From Pseudomonadaceae bacterium UBA836 (lineage in GTDB: Bacteria; Pseudomonadota; Gammaproteobacteria; Pseudomonadales; Pseudomonadaceae), in contig DBHE01000034.1 in assembly GCA_002296055.1 (NCBI GenBank), positions 1 to 55,284 on the forward strand: a stretch of 55,284 nucleotides of DNA, given 5' to 3'. The notes beneath the pieces were generated by a model, which was not told where the DNA came from, ran no database searches, and saw only the letters and a list, made by a program, of their open reading frames with translations. Numbering within the stretch: position 1 is the first letter of the stretch; every line of letters starts with the position of its first letter. A program made the translations under genes and the position numbers. Below are positions 18,060-25,762 of the stretch, one piece after another.

Positions 18060-19558
18060 TAGGGCTCTCCTTGCATGGCAGGCCGGGCGGCCTGTTTGAG
18101 GGTGTGCTCAATGTCCAGCCAGACCATCTGCTGCTGCAGGGCCTGCTGGCGTAGTTGATTGGTTTTATCGCGCGGCAGACTGGCGCAGCTTTGCTGTAAC
18201 AGTCGCAGGGTGTCGATCAGCAGCGCCGGCTCCCAAAGAGCTAGGGCCTGGTTGTGTTGCAGTTGTTGCCACAGCCCCTCAAGCAGCGCCCGGGCTTGCT
18301 CGGTTTGACCGCTGTGCAGCTGTATGCGGGCTAACTCCAGGCGGGCGATGACGCGGGGGCGCTCGCCGGGTTGGTTATCGAGTTGGTGCTGCAGTAGCGA
18401 CGCTGCAGCGGCGAAACCCTCACGTTGCAGCACGTCCAGTGGTTGTGCGGTGCCGGCGGGGGGCATCGTCTCGACCGGATGGCTGCTGGACTCTTGCCTG
18501 GTAGCTAGCCATTGGCGGGTTGCTGCGTTGGCGAAGGGGCTGCCGTCGCTGAATTTCAGCTGCTCCAGGCCCGGCAGGTCGCGCAGCAACTGCTGCACTT
18601 GCTGCAGGATTTCGTCGGCAGCAGTGGTGGCATTGAGGGCCTGGCAGCATTGCCAGGCCAGATGGTGACCATCAAGCCAGAAGGGCGCACGGCGCAGGCT
18701 GTTTTCGATATCGTGCAGCAACTGGCGATGATCGCCGTTGGTGATCTGTTGGTGATAGTAGGCCAAGCGCTCGGCCGGCGGTGGACGCAGTTGTGTGATG
18801 GCCTGATCGTCATGTTCCGGCACAGTCTCCAGGCTAGCGCGGCTCAGGCAGCGCATCAGGCGCAGGGCGTGCTGCTCGCGCCCGCTTTCGCTCAGCCACC
18901 ACTGCACCAGCGGAGCGGCTAGATCCTGCAGGCGGCGCAGCCGCTGTAGGGCGTCACGCTCACTGCTCAGCGGGCTGTTGTCGCTGGCGGATGCTACGGC
19001 TTGAGTGCTAGTTGTCTGCACCGGAGCAACTGCTGGCTGCGCTGGTGCTGGCGGGGCGGGGCACTCTAATTGGTCTGCCAGTTGCTGCCAGAGACTGGCG
19101 TGTTCTGCGTCTGCTGTTTGCAGGGCACTGGCCAGTTGCTGCAGGCAGGTTTTAAGTTGGCCGTGCAGCGGTTCTTCGATGTTGCTTAGATGCGGGTGCG
19201 AGGCCAGCTGTCCGTGCAGCCAGCTGAGGGCTGCCAGGCGTCCGCGAAGGCGCTGCGGATAGCTCTCAGGCCAGTGGTTCTTGATCAGCGCTGTTAGCCT
19301 TTGCAGAGCACTTATTAGTGCGCTGCAGCCCTGAACCTGAAGGCTGCTCAGACAGTGCCAGCAGCACAGATGAAGATCATGGCTGCCGGCGAGTAGCTGC
19401 GCGCTAACACGCTGAACCTGCTGCCAGTCAGGTTGCTCAGCATGCAGTGAGGTCAGTTTGCCAATCTCGCGTTCCAGTAGCAGGAACTCGTCGGTGCCGC
19501 GCAGATTAGCGTTGTCCGCGCTGGTGCTGTGTTGCTTTGAGCTGGCTGCTTGCGACAT
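18059..19558 (-). CDS. tssA: type VI protein TssA (ImpA_N / VasJ type)
   Basis: A 499-residue TssA. ATG 19558 (MSQAASSKQH) has AGGA 8 bp upstream; an ATG at 19657 would add 33 residues with no ribosome site. The N-terminal ImpA_N domain (about 25-130) contains HLCCWHCLSSLQVQG and the NHWPESYPQRLRGRLAALSWL signature. The linker is Ala/Pro/Gln-rich. The C-terminal half (about 200-499) is of VasJ type, as in H2-like systems. TssA proteins cap or recruit the growing sheath and bind the membrane and baseplate complexes. It is first in the operon, divergent from the DJ-1 gene across 360 bp. Confidence 0.93.
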   Translation of the reverse strand: MSQAASSKQHSTSADNANLRGTDEFLLLEREIGKLTSLHAEQPDWQQVQRVSAQLLAGSHDLHLCCWHCLSSLQVQGCSALISALQRLTALIKNHWPESYPQRLRGRLAALSWLHGQLASHPHLSNIEEPLHGQLKTCLQQLASALQTADAEHASLWQQLADQLECPAPPAPAQPAVAPVQTTSTQAVASASDNSPLSSERDALQRLRRLQDLAAPLVQWWLSESGREQHALRLMRCLSRASLETVPEHDDQAITQLRPPPAERLAYYHQQITNGDHRQLLHDIENSLRRAPFWLDGHHLAWQCCQALNATTAADEILQQVQQLLRDLPGLEQLKFSDGSPFANAATRQWLATRQESSSHPVETMPPAGTAQPLDVLQREGFAAAASLLQHQLDNQPGERPRVIARLELARIQLHSGQTEQARALLEGLWQQLQHNQALALWEPALLIDTLRLLQQSCASLPRDKTNQLRQQALQQQMVWLDIEHTLKQAARPAMQGEP

Positions 19559-19918
19559 GTTGACGGTCCTGTCCGGTGGCTGGCGATACGTCCTGTTCGC
19601 CATCAAACCTTGGTGCTCGGTTTGCCCGCGAATGCTATGGCTGGCTGCTTGGGGCAAGCAAATGCGCAGGCTGTGAACCGGTTGGCGACCTGCTGAGCAG
19701 TTAGGCGCCGAGCAAATGGCTGTTTTTTATTTTTGTTATTTAAAACCAATGCCTTATGGTTTGTTTATGAGGTTGTTTGTACGGTTTTTCATGCTCGGTG
19801 TGGACCTGCCGTATCTGTGCGCCAGTCATCATTTACCGGGTGTAGTACTCCGCTGTTACCCGTCGAGCACAGGCTGGGTGCATCATCTGGTCTTACTCAA
19901 ACGCATGGAGGATGCGAC
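19559..19918. promoter_or_regulatory. 360-bp divergent intergenic region, type VI operon / DJ-1 gene
   Basis: No gene is seen. It must hold the promoter of the tss operon (minus) and of the DJ-1 gene (plus). The middle (19719-19780) is strongly A+T-rich. An inverted repeat, AAACCA and TGGTTT at 19743-19748 and 19757-19762, lies in that stretch and could be an operator. I looked for a -24/-12 (TGGC-N9-TTGC-like) element on both strands and found none convincing. Confidence 0.45.
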
Positions 19919-20500
19919 GTGTCGACCAAGAAGATTCTGCTGCTGGCTGGTGATTTCGCTGAAGACTACGAGACCATGGTGCCGTTTCAGGCGCTGACCA
20001 TGCTCGGCTACCAGGTTGATGCGGTGTGCCCGGACAAGGTAGCCGGCGATACCGTCAAGACAGCAATCCATGACTTTGAGGGTGATCAGACGTACACCGA
20101 AAAGCCTGGCCATCTGTTTGCATTGACCGCTGACTTTGCCAGCGTCAAGGTGGAGGACTACGTAGGGCTGGTGGTGCCCGGTGGTCGAGCGCCTGAGTAT
20201 CTGCGCCTGAACGAGCGGGTGATTGAGATTGTGCAGGGCTTTGATGCCGCCGGTAAGGCGATCGCTGCGGTGTGTCATGGTGCACAATTGCTGGCGGCGG
20301 CAGGTATTCTGCAAGGCCGTGAATGCAGCGCTTACCCGGCTTGCGGCCCTGACGTGCGCATGGCTGGCGGCACCTACATCGATATCCCGGCCGATCAGGT
20401 ACACGTACAGGGTAACCTGGTGACGGCACCTGCTTGGCCGTCTCACCCTCGTTGGCTGGCAGCCTTCGTGGAGCTGCTCGGTGCGCGCATCGAGCTGTAA
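19919..20500 (+). CDS. DJ-1/PfpI-family protein
   Basis: A 193-residue protein of the DJ-1/PfpI superfamily. GTG 19919 is chosen because GGAGG lies 9 bp upstream and the product starts [18 protein letters not shown], the usual N-terminus with the acidic residue of the active site. The nucleophile elbow is A-A-V-C-H-G-A at 116-122 (Cys119, His120), and [10 protein letters not shown] at 87-96 is also typical. Family members act as glyoxalases, chaperones or cysteine hydrolases under oxidative or carbonyl stress; the exact reaction is not predictable. It is followed after 35 bp by a small ribbon-helix-helix gene and both end before a terminator at 20878. Confidence 0.92.
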   Translation: MSTKKILLLAGDFAEDYETMVPFQALTMLGYQVDAVCPDKVAGDTVKTAIHDFEGDQTYTEKPGHLFALTADFASVKVEDYVGLVVPGGRAPEYLRLNERVIEIVQGFDAAGKAIAAVCHGAQLLAAAGILQGRECSAYPACGPDVRMAGGTYIDIPADQVHVQGNLVTAPAWPSHPRWLAAFVELLGARIEL

Positions 20501-20535
20501 CTGCAGTAGTCCGTCAACGGCGGCAGGAGAGCAAT

Positions 20536-20847
20536 ATGTGTGAACTCTACGTCAAGGCTGATCCTATCCTGTACGAGTCGCGATCGCGCTCGCTGCGTAT
20601 CCGTGGGGTGGTGACCACGCTGCGATTGGAAAACCAGTTTTGGGACATCCTGCAGGAAATTGCCGAGGTTGACGGCATGACCACCAACCAGCTGATAACC
20701 AAGCTTTACGACGAGGTTATGGAGCTGCGCGGCGAAGTGGTCAACTTCGCCTCCTTTCTGCGCGTCAGTTGCACGCGTTATCTGGCTCAGCGCGAGGCAC
20801 GCGTGGTGCCACTGGCACTCGTAGGTCGCAGTACAGCGCAAGGCTGA
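20536..20847 (+). CDS. ribbon-helix-helix domain protein
   Basis: A 103-residue protein from ATG 20536 (AGGAGA ribosome site). It reads MCELYVKADPILYESRSRSLRIRGVVTTLRLENQFWDILQEIAE, followed by VDGMTTNQLITKLYDEV, which resembles the arc-like ribbon-helix-helix domain of the RHH_4 type: a beta strand (VVTTLRLENQFW) and two helices. It is probably a small DNA-binding protein. Co-transcription with the DJ-1 gene is likely from the 35-bp gap and shared terminator. Its targets are unknown. Confidence 0.8.
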   Translation: MCELYVKADPILYESRSRSLRIRGVVTTLRLENQFWDILQEIAEVDGMTTNQLITKLYDEVMELRGEVVNFASFLRVSCTRYLAQREARVVPLALVGRSTAQG

Positions 20848-20877
20848 ATTGCTGCTCAGCTGTACGGTTGGTGATCA

Positions 20878-20903
20878 ACGGCATCCTGTTAGGATGCCGT
20901 TTT
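20878..20903 (+). terminator. rho-independent terminator after the RHH gene
   Basis: A 9-bp perfect stem, ACGGCATCC with GGATGCCGT, encloses a 5-base loop and is followed by a T-run. It lies 31 bp after the RHH stop codon and before the LysE gene. Confidence 0.9.
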
Positions 20904-20925
20904 CACATTCAGGGCAGGATCTCTC

Positions 20926-21561
20926 ATGTCGCTTGAGACTTGGCTGGCCTTTTTTCTGGCGTGCTGGATTATCAGCCTGTCGCCGGGAGCCGGCGCTATT
21001 GCGTCTATGTCCAGTGGACTCAATTACGGCTTTGCCAGAGGCTATTGGACGGCCCTGGGGCTGCAGCTCGGCCTGGTGTTGCAGGTGGCGGTGGTTGCTG
21101 CAGGGGTAGGGGCTTTGCTGGCAACCTCGGCGCTGGCTTTTACTTTGATCAAGTGGTTTGGCGTGCTTTATCTGCTCTATCTGGCGTTGCGTCAGTGGCG
21201 GGCGCCGGTTGCGGCCCCGGATACGGCCGACTTGTCAGGCGCGTCTGTCGCCCGTCCAGGAGGACTGCTGCTGCGTGGGTTTCTGGTGAACGCTGGAAAT
21301 CCCAAGGCGGTGGTTTTCATGCTGGCGGTACTACCGCAGTTTCTCGATTTGCAGCAGCCGCTGGCCACCCAATATCTGATTATGGCCGCTACCATGATCG
21401 CGGTTGATCTGATTGTCATGGCCGGTTACACCGGGCTCGCGGCCAAGCTGTTACGTCTATTGCGCTCGCCGCGCCAGCAGCGCGCCTTGAATCGCACCTT
21501 CGCGGGGTTGTTTGCAGGTGCCGCAGGGGCGTTGACGTTAGTGCGGCGTGGCGTCAGCTAA
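20926..21561 (+). CDS. LysE/RhtB-family amino-acid exporter
   Basis: A 211-residue membrane protein with about six hydrophobic segments. The start MSLETWLAFFLACWIISLSPGAGAIASMSSGLNYG contains the S-P-G-P/A-G-A motif typical of the LysE/RhtB exporters. The second half has LLLRGFLVNAGNPKAVVFMLAVLPQF, another family block. It likely exports an amino acid or derivative; the substrate is unknown. Its last 8 bp overlap the convergent AraC-type gene. Confidence 0.92.
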   Translation: MSLETWLAFFLACWIISLSPGAGAIASMSSGLNYGFARGYWTALGLQLGLVLQVAVVAAGVGALLATSALAFTLIKWFGVLYLLYLALRQWRAPVAAPDTADLSGASVARPGGLLLRGFLVNAGNPKAVVFMLAVLPQFLDLQQPLATQYLIMAATMIAVDLIVMAGYTGLAAKLLRLLRSPRQQRALNRTFAGLFAGAAGALTLVRRGVS

Positions 21562-22432
21562 CGCTGCTTCGGTAGCCGGAAGGGGGCACGCCCATTGCCT
21601 GACGAAAGCGATTGCTGAAGTGGCTGGCTGAGCTGAAACCGCAGCGCAGGGCGATCTCCTGCAGGCTGATCTGGCTGTTACGCAGCAGTTCGCAGGCTAG
21701 TGCCAGTCGGCGGTTCATCACATATTGGTGGGGTGCCAAGCCGACGCTGCGTTTGAACATACGGGCAAAGTGATACTCGCTGAGCTGGCACTGCATTGCC
21801 AGCTCAGCGAGTGGCAGCGGCTGATCCAGATGCGCCTCGATGTAATCGCATACGCGCTGACGCTGATGTGGCGCAAGGCCGCCGGTGACGCCGGGTAACT
21901 GCCAGTTGACCTGGGTGTAGTGGCGTAGTACATGGCTCAGCAGCAGGCTGCTGGCGCTGCTCAGGGTGAGCTGGTCGCTGTTGTCATGCCAGTTGGCCTG
22001 TAGCAGGAAGTGGCGGTACAGCAGAGCAATTTGCGGGTCATCGGCAAACAGCCGTTCATTCACACTGAGGTTCAACGGGCTGCGATCCCAGGTCTGCTCG
22101 GCCAGTTGGCGCAGGTGCTGATCGGTGAAATACAGGTGCACAAAGGACAGCGGGCCGCGTATGTCCCAGGTAGAGCTGTATTGTTGGGGCAGCAGGCAGA
22201 GGCGGTCTGGCCCTCCGCCGTTGTGCCAGCCATCGCCAGCCTTGAAGTAAGACTGATAGCCGTCGGCAGTGTACAGGCTGAGGGTGTGGTGGTCGGCGTT
22301 TTCCAGTGCGATCAGGTCCCGCTCGTTGTACCAGGCAGCCAGGCCTGTGCCGTTACCCAACTGCGCATGATCGAGCAGGCGAGTGTTGTGCTGGCGCAGG
22401 CTGTCAAATACCTCAAACCTGTCGTCTGTCAT
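21554..22432 (-). CDS. AraC-family transcriptional regulator
   Basis: A 292-residue regulator. ATG 22432 (MTDDRFEVFDSLRQHN) is chosen; upstream in-frame ATGs lack support. The N-terminal half is a cupin-like sensing domain (LPQQYSSTWDIRGPLSFVHLYF). The C-terminal AraC domain (about 190-290) has two helix-turn-helix units, PLAELAMQCQLSEYHFARMFKRSVGLAPHQYVMNRRL and SLQEIALRCGFSSASHFSNRFRQAMGVPPSGYR. It is divergent from an EamA transporter gene across 182 bp, which suggests that it controls that exporter. Confidence 0.93.
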   Translation of the reverse strand: MTDDRFEVFDSLRQHNTRLLDHAQLGNGTGLAAWYNERDLIALENADHHTLSLYTADGYQSYFKAGDGWHNGGGPDRLCLLPQQYSSTWDIRGPLSFVHLYFTDQHLRQLAEQTWDRSPLNLSVNERLFADDPQIALLYRHFLLQANWHDNSDQLTLSSASSLLLSHVLRHYTQVNWQLPGVTGGLAPHQRQRVCDYIEAHLDQPLPLAELAMQCQLSEYHFARMFKRSVGLAPHQYVMNRRLALACELLRNSQISLQEIALRCGFSSASHFSNRFRQAMGVPPSGYRSSVS

Positions 22433-22614
22433 TGTTTTGCCCGCCGTGCCGTTGCCTGTTGTGCATGGTAAGCCTGCCGCTGGTATGCGCCAATAGGCGG
22501 GTAGTCTGAGAGCTAAATAAAGCGCAGCAATCTGCAAGTCGGCGCAAGAGGATGCAAGCGCCAGGGCAGTTGGGGCGGGATACTGGGTATCGGTTATCTG
22601 ATTGGGAAAGGGCA

Positions 22615-23520
22615 ATGAACGCCACGCTGTACGCGGCCACAGTGCTGATTTGGGGTACCACCTGGATTGCCATCGCAATGCAGTCCGGTCCGGTGCCTTC
22701 GGCGGTTTCGGTGTTCTATCGCTTTGCTTTGGCGAGCCTGTTATTGCTGGCGGTGCTGCTCGTCGCTGGCCGCCTGCGGCGCATTGGGGCGCGTGATCAC
22801 CTGTTCTGCCTGTTGCAGGGCCTGTGTGTGTTCAGCTTCAACTTTTATTGCTTCTATAGCGCCAATGCCTACATCAACAGCGGCCTGGAAGCGGTGCTGT
22901 TTTCCATGGCGACGCTGTTTAACGCCATCAACGGGGTGCTGTTTTTCGGCCAGCGCCTGGAGGCTCGGCTGGTGCGGGCCAACCTGCTTGGCTTGGTGGG
23001 TATCGTCTGCCTGTTCTGGCATGACCTTAGCGCCGCCCATCTCGGCCGGGAGACGCTGATCGGTATTGCTCTGTGCCTGCTGGGCACGTATGGATTCTCC
23101 CTCGGCAACATGATCAGCGTGCGGCACCAGGCGCGGCGTCTGGATGTCTTGTCTACCAACGCTTACGCCATGGGCTACGGCGCTATGGCGATGTTGCTGC
23201 TGGTCTGGTGGCGGGGAGATAGCTTCGCGTTGCTGTGGACACCGGCCTACATAAGCTCTCTGTTGTATCTGGCTGTGATCGGGTCGGTGGTGGGCTTTGC
23301 TGTGTATTTTGCGCTGATCGGTCGCATCGGCGCCGGGCCGGCAGCCTACGCGACTGTCTTGTTCCCGCTTATCGCGCTGGGTATGTCTACGCTATTTGAG
23401 GGCTATCGGTGGAGCGGTATGGCGGTAGTCGGCTTGGTGCTGATTCTCTGCGGCAACCTGCTGCTGTTTCATCGCCCGCGACCGGTTGTCACGTCGCCGG
23501 CGCAGGCCGAGCGCGTATAG
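22615..23520 (+). CDS. EamA/DMT-family transporter
   Basis: A 301-residue ten-TMS transporter. ATG 22615 (MNATLYAATVLIWGTTWIAIAMQSG) follows an AAAGGG ribosome site; the TIR motif W-G-T-T-W at the end of the first segment is usual for EamA proteins. An upstream in-frame start at 22552 would add 21 unlikely residues. It is divergent from the AraC regulator and is followed after 20 bp by a short membrane protein gene. Substrate unknown. Confidence 0.9.
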   Translation: MNATLYAATVLIWGTTWIAIAMQSGPVPSAVSVFYRFALASLLLLAVLLVAGRLRRIGARDHLFCLLQGLCVFSFNFYCFYSANAYINSGLEAVLFSMATLFNAINGVLFFGQRLEARLVRANLLGLVGIVCLFWHDLSAAHLGRETLIGIALCLLGTYGFSLGNMISVRHQARRLDVLSTNAYAMGYGAMAMLLLVWWRGDSFALLWTPAYISSLLYLAVIGSVVGFAVYFALIGRIGAGPAAYATVLFPLIALGMSTLFEGYRWSGMAVVGLVLILCGNLLLFHRPRPVVTSPAQAERV

Positions 23521-23540
23521 TCTGGAGACAAGGAGGGCGC

Positions 23541-23783
23541 ATGGACTATTTCATCATCGCCGTTGTCACTTTCAGTGGTCTTTACTTCCATTGGTGGCTG
23601 TATCGCCGTATTCGCCGCTGGTCTAATCGTGACCTGGCCCTGTCGATGGCGGGCGACTCACCGGAGATGCGCCAATTTATGCTCCGCAGCCTGGAGCAGG
23701 CGCAGCAGCAGAAGGTATCGCAGAAGGCACTGGAGGGTTGGTTGCGGGATGCAGCCGAGCAGTACCAGCACGATCAAGTGTGA
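23541..23783 (+). CDS. small single-pass membrane protein, unknown
   Basis: An 80-residue protein starting at ATG 23541 with a strong AAGGAGGG ribosome site. One N-terminal membrane segment (residues 3-21) is followed by an Arg/Trp-rich juxtamembrane stretch and a helical, Gln-rich tail (about 40-80). It lies 20 bp after the EamA gene and is probably in the same transcript. I do not recognise the family. Confidence 0.75.
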   Translation: MDYFIIAVVTFSGLYFHWWLYRRIRRWSNRDLALSMAGDSPEMRQFMLRSLEQAQQQKVSQKALEGWLRDAAEQYQHDQV

Positions 23784-23791
23784 CTGCCTCG

Positions 23792-23819
23792 GAACTCCCG
23801 CGCCTGCTCGGTACTCTGT
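23792..23819 (+). promoter_or_regulatory. sigma22 (AlgU/RpoE)-like promoter for DUF2789-csbD
   Basis: GAACTC, 17 bases, then TCTGT closely match the extracytoplasmic sigma consensus GAACTT-N16/17-TCTGA known for AlgU. It lies about 60 bp before the DUF2789 start. CsbD-type proteins are general-stress proteins, so envelope-stress control is plausible. Confidence 0.55.
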
Positions 23820-23879
23820 TTAAGTGACGCAAGCCTGATATCGGACGGTTGAAATCACTTTCGAGCGAGGAGAGTCACG

Positions 23880-24113
23880 ATGGAACTGCACAACAAAGAT
23901 CTGGGAACCCTGTTCGAGCAACTGGGCCTGGACTCTGACCAGGAAAGCATTGACGCATTTTTTGCCAGCCACTCCTTGGCACACGACACCAAATTGAGCG
24001 AGGCGCCGTTCTGGACGCCTGCTCAGGCGGCCTTTTTGCGAGAGGAAATCCGCGAGGACGCCGAATGGGCACCGTTGGTAGACGAGCTGAACGCGCGTCT
24101 GCACGAGCAGTAA
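23880..24113 (+). CDS. DUF2789 protein
   Basis: A 77-residue soluble protein from ATG 23880 (GAGGAG ribosome site). M-E-x-x-x-x-x-L-G-T-L-F-E-Q-L-G-L, the S-I-D-A-F-F block, L-x-E-A-x-F-W-x-x-A-Q-A-x-F-L-x-E, and a final W-A-P-L-V-D-E-L-N-A match DUF2789, a small family common in Pseudomonas. Function unknown. It is likely co-transcribed with csbD (43 bp downstream). Confidence 0.9.
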   Translation: MELHNKDLGTLFEQLGLDSDQESIDAFFASHSLAHDTKLSEAPFWTPAQAAFLREEIREDAEWAPLVDELNARLHEQ

Positions 24114-24156
24114 AGCTGAGACATGTACACCTTTATCCAATGAGCGAGGAATGATC

Positions 24157-24348
24157 ATGACCAGTACCACAGACAAGCTGAAAGGCAAATACAACGAGAC
24201 CGTCGGCAAGGCCAAGCGTGAAACTGGCCGCACCCTTGACGATGAGGAGCTGCAGGGCGAGGGCGAACTGCAAAACCTCAAAGGCAAGGCTGAATCAACC
24301 AAGGGCAAGGTGAAGGACAAGCTCAAGGATCTAGTTGATCGCAGCTGA
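24157..24348 (+). CDS. CsbD-family stress protein
   Basis: A 63-residue, highly charged protein. ATG 24157 is chosen over ATG 24151 because AGGA directly abuts 24151 and gives proper spacing only to 24157. The sequence K-L-K-G-K-Y-N-E-T-V-G-K-A-K-R-E-T-G and G-K-A-E-S-T-K-G-K-V-K-D is diagnostic of CsbD (YjbJ-like) proteins, general-stress proteins of unknown mechanism. A strong terminator follows at 24367. Confidence 0.95.
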   Translation: MTSTTDKLKGKYNETVGKAKRETGRTLDDEELQGEGELQNLKGKAESTKGKVKDKLKDLVDRS

Positions 24349-24366
24349 GCCCTGATCTGAGATAAG

Positions 24367-24402
24367 CAACAACGCCCGGGCCTGCCTCGGGCGTTGTTGT
24401 TT
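24367..24402 (+). terminator. rho-independent terminator after csbD-like gene
   Basis: A perfect 12-bp stem, CAACAACGCCCG with CGGGCGTTGTTG, encloses a 9-base loop and is followed by TTT, 18 bp after the stop codon. Confidence 0.93.
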
Positions 24403-24574
24403 GCTGCATACGCGGGACAGGTGAGGGTGTTTCTGGCATCATGCAGGTCATTCGCTTGCTAAGGAATTGCGCCGTCCTGCTTTTGCAGCCCATACCGGCA
24501 TGCTGAAACCGCGTTGACCCTTACCTGCAGCCGCTGCTCCTCAATCGGGCCTGCGCCCCACGGAAATCTGCCCC

Positions 24575-25762
24575 ATGCCACTACATATACTGCTCATTCT
24601 GGGTGGTCTCAGTGCCTTTGGCCCGTTGGCCATTGATATGTATTTGCCGGCCTTTCCGGCGATTGCCAGTGCGTTGGATGCTAGCACCGAACAGGTGCAG
24701 CTCAGCCTCTCGGTCTACTTTGTTGGTCTGGCCAGTGGACAGTTGGTTTACGGGCCGCTGGCTGATCGCTTTGGGCGACGCAAACCGCTGTTGTTTGGTA
24801 TCGCGCTGTTTTGCGTCGCCTCGCTTGGTTGCGCGTTGGCACCTACATTGGAGTGGTTATTGGTAGCGCGCTTTGCCCAGGCGCTGGGCGGCTGCGCAGG
24901 CATGGTGGTCAACCGTGCGGTGGTGCGCGATCTGTGCGAGCCGATTGATGCGGCTAAAGCGTTTTCCCAATTGATGTTGGTGATGGGGGTGGCTCCCATT
25001 CTCGCGCCGCTGGCGGGCACGGCGTTGCTGGGGCTGGGCGGCTGGTCGAGTATTTTCCTGTTTCTCAGTCTGTTTGCTGTGCTGTTTGCCCTGGCGGTCT
25101 ACTTCTTTCTGCCTGAAACCCTGCCAACACAGATGGCGCGCCCGCCGCTTAAAAGCGCCTTTGGCCGCTACTTGAGCCTGCTGGGCGAGCCGTTGTTCAT
25201 GTTCCATGCGCTGACGGGCGGGGTGGCAATGGCCGGTATGTTCGCTTACATCGCGGGCTCACCCTATGTATTTCTCGAGCTGTATGAGGTGCCCGTTGAG
25301 CAATACGCCTGGCTGTTCGGGAGCATCGCGGCCTGCTTTATCCTGTCGGCACAGCTCAACTCACGCTTTTTGAGGTACTGGAGTCAGCTTGCTGTCATTC
25401 GCGGAACGACGCTGGTCTATATGCTGGCGACCGCCACGTTGCTGCTGGCCGCCTGGCTGCAGGTAAGCAGTCTGTGGCTGTTTCTGCCGCCGCTGGTACT
25501 GAGTGTTGCGGTGATTTCCCAGGTGTTGCCCAATGCCTCGGCCTGCGCTCTGGCAGGTCATGGCCACCAGGCGGGTATTGCTTCGGCGTTGATGGGCACC
25601 ATGCAGTTTGCCATAGCCGGGGTTACCTCTGCGGCCGTAGGTGTATTGCACGACGACAGTGCCGTACCCATGGCTGGCGTGATGGCGTGCTGTGGCGTGC
25701 TCACGGTCATCATGGCAGCGCTGGCGCGTCGTGCAGATCGTGGCGCTGTGGCCTCACTGTAA
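24575..25762 (+). CDS. Bcr/CflA-family multidrug MFS transporter
   Basis: A 395-residue major-facilitator protein with 12 predicted membrane segments. It shows the subfamily blocks F-G-P-L-A-I-D-M-Y-L-P-A-F-P near residues 15-28, Q-L-S-L-S-V-Y-F-V-G-L-A-S-G-Q, and the motif A box G-P-L-A-D-R-F-G-R-R-K-P at about 60-71. N-R-A-V-V-R-D-L around 111-118 is also typical of Bcr/CflA. It expels drugs such as bicyclomycin or chloramphenicol in characterised relatives; the substrate here is unknown. Its last 9 bp overlap the convergent chemoreceptor gene. Confidence 0.93.
   Translation: MPLHILLILGGLSAFGPLAIDMYLPAFPAIASALDASTEQVQLSLSVYFVGLASGQLVYGPLADRFGRRKPLLFGIALFCVASLGCALAPTLEWLLVARFAQALGGCAGMVVNRAVVRDLCEPIDAAKAFSQLMLVMGVAPILAPLAGTALLGLGGWSSIFLFLSLFAVLFALAVYFFLPETLPTQMARPPLKSAFGRYLSLLGEPLFMFHALTGGVAMAGMFAYIAGSPYVFLELYEVPVEQYAWLFGSIAACFILSAQLNSRFLRYWSQLAVIRGTTLVYMLATATLLLAAWLQVSSLWLFLPPLVLSVAVISQVLPNASACALAGHGHQAGIASALMGTMQFAIAGVTSAAVGVLHDDSAVPMAGVMACCGVLTVIMAALARRADRGAVASL

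Larger units (their letters stand above)
8885..19558 (-). other. partial type VI secretion gene cluster (tssA-B-C-E-F-G-H + sigma54 activator)
   Basis: Eight minus-strand genes with overlaps or gaps under 15 bp form one operon in the order tssA, tssB, tssC, tssE, tssF, tssG, tssH/clpV, sigma54 activator. This matches the first half of the P. aeruginosa H2-type locus (hsiA2 to sfa2). The second half (fha, tssJ, tssK, tssL, tssM) and hcp/vgrG are not in the window: the activator gene is followed by an EamA exporter and cti, and upstream of tssA lies a divergent DJ-1 gene. Confidence 0.93.

Noticed and set aside
19559..19918. Sigma54 (-24/-12) promoter for the tss operon
   Set aside because: Several TGGC and GCAA strings exist but none has the required spacing between GG and GC.
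21554..21561. Sequencing error at convergent gene ends
   Set aside because: Both the LysE and AraC genes end normally; an 8-bp tail overlap is common in compact genomes, as is the 9-bp one at 25754-25762.
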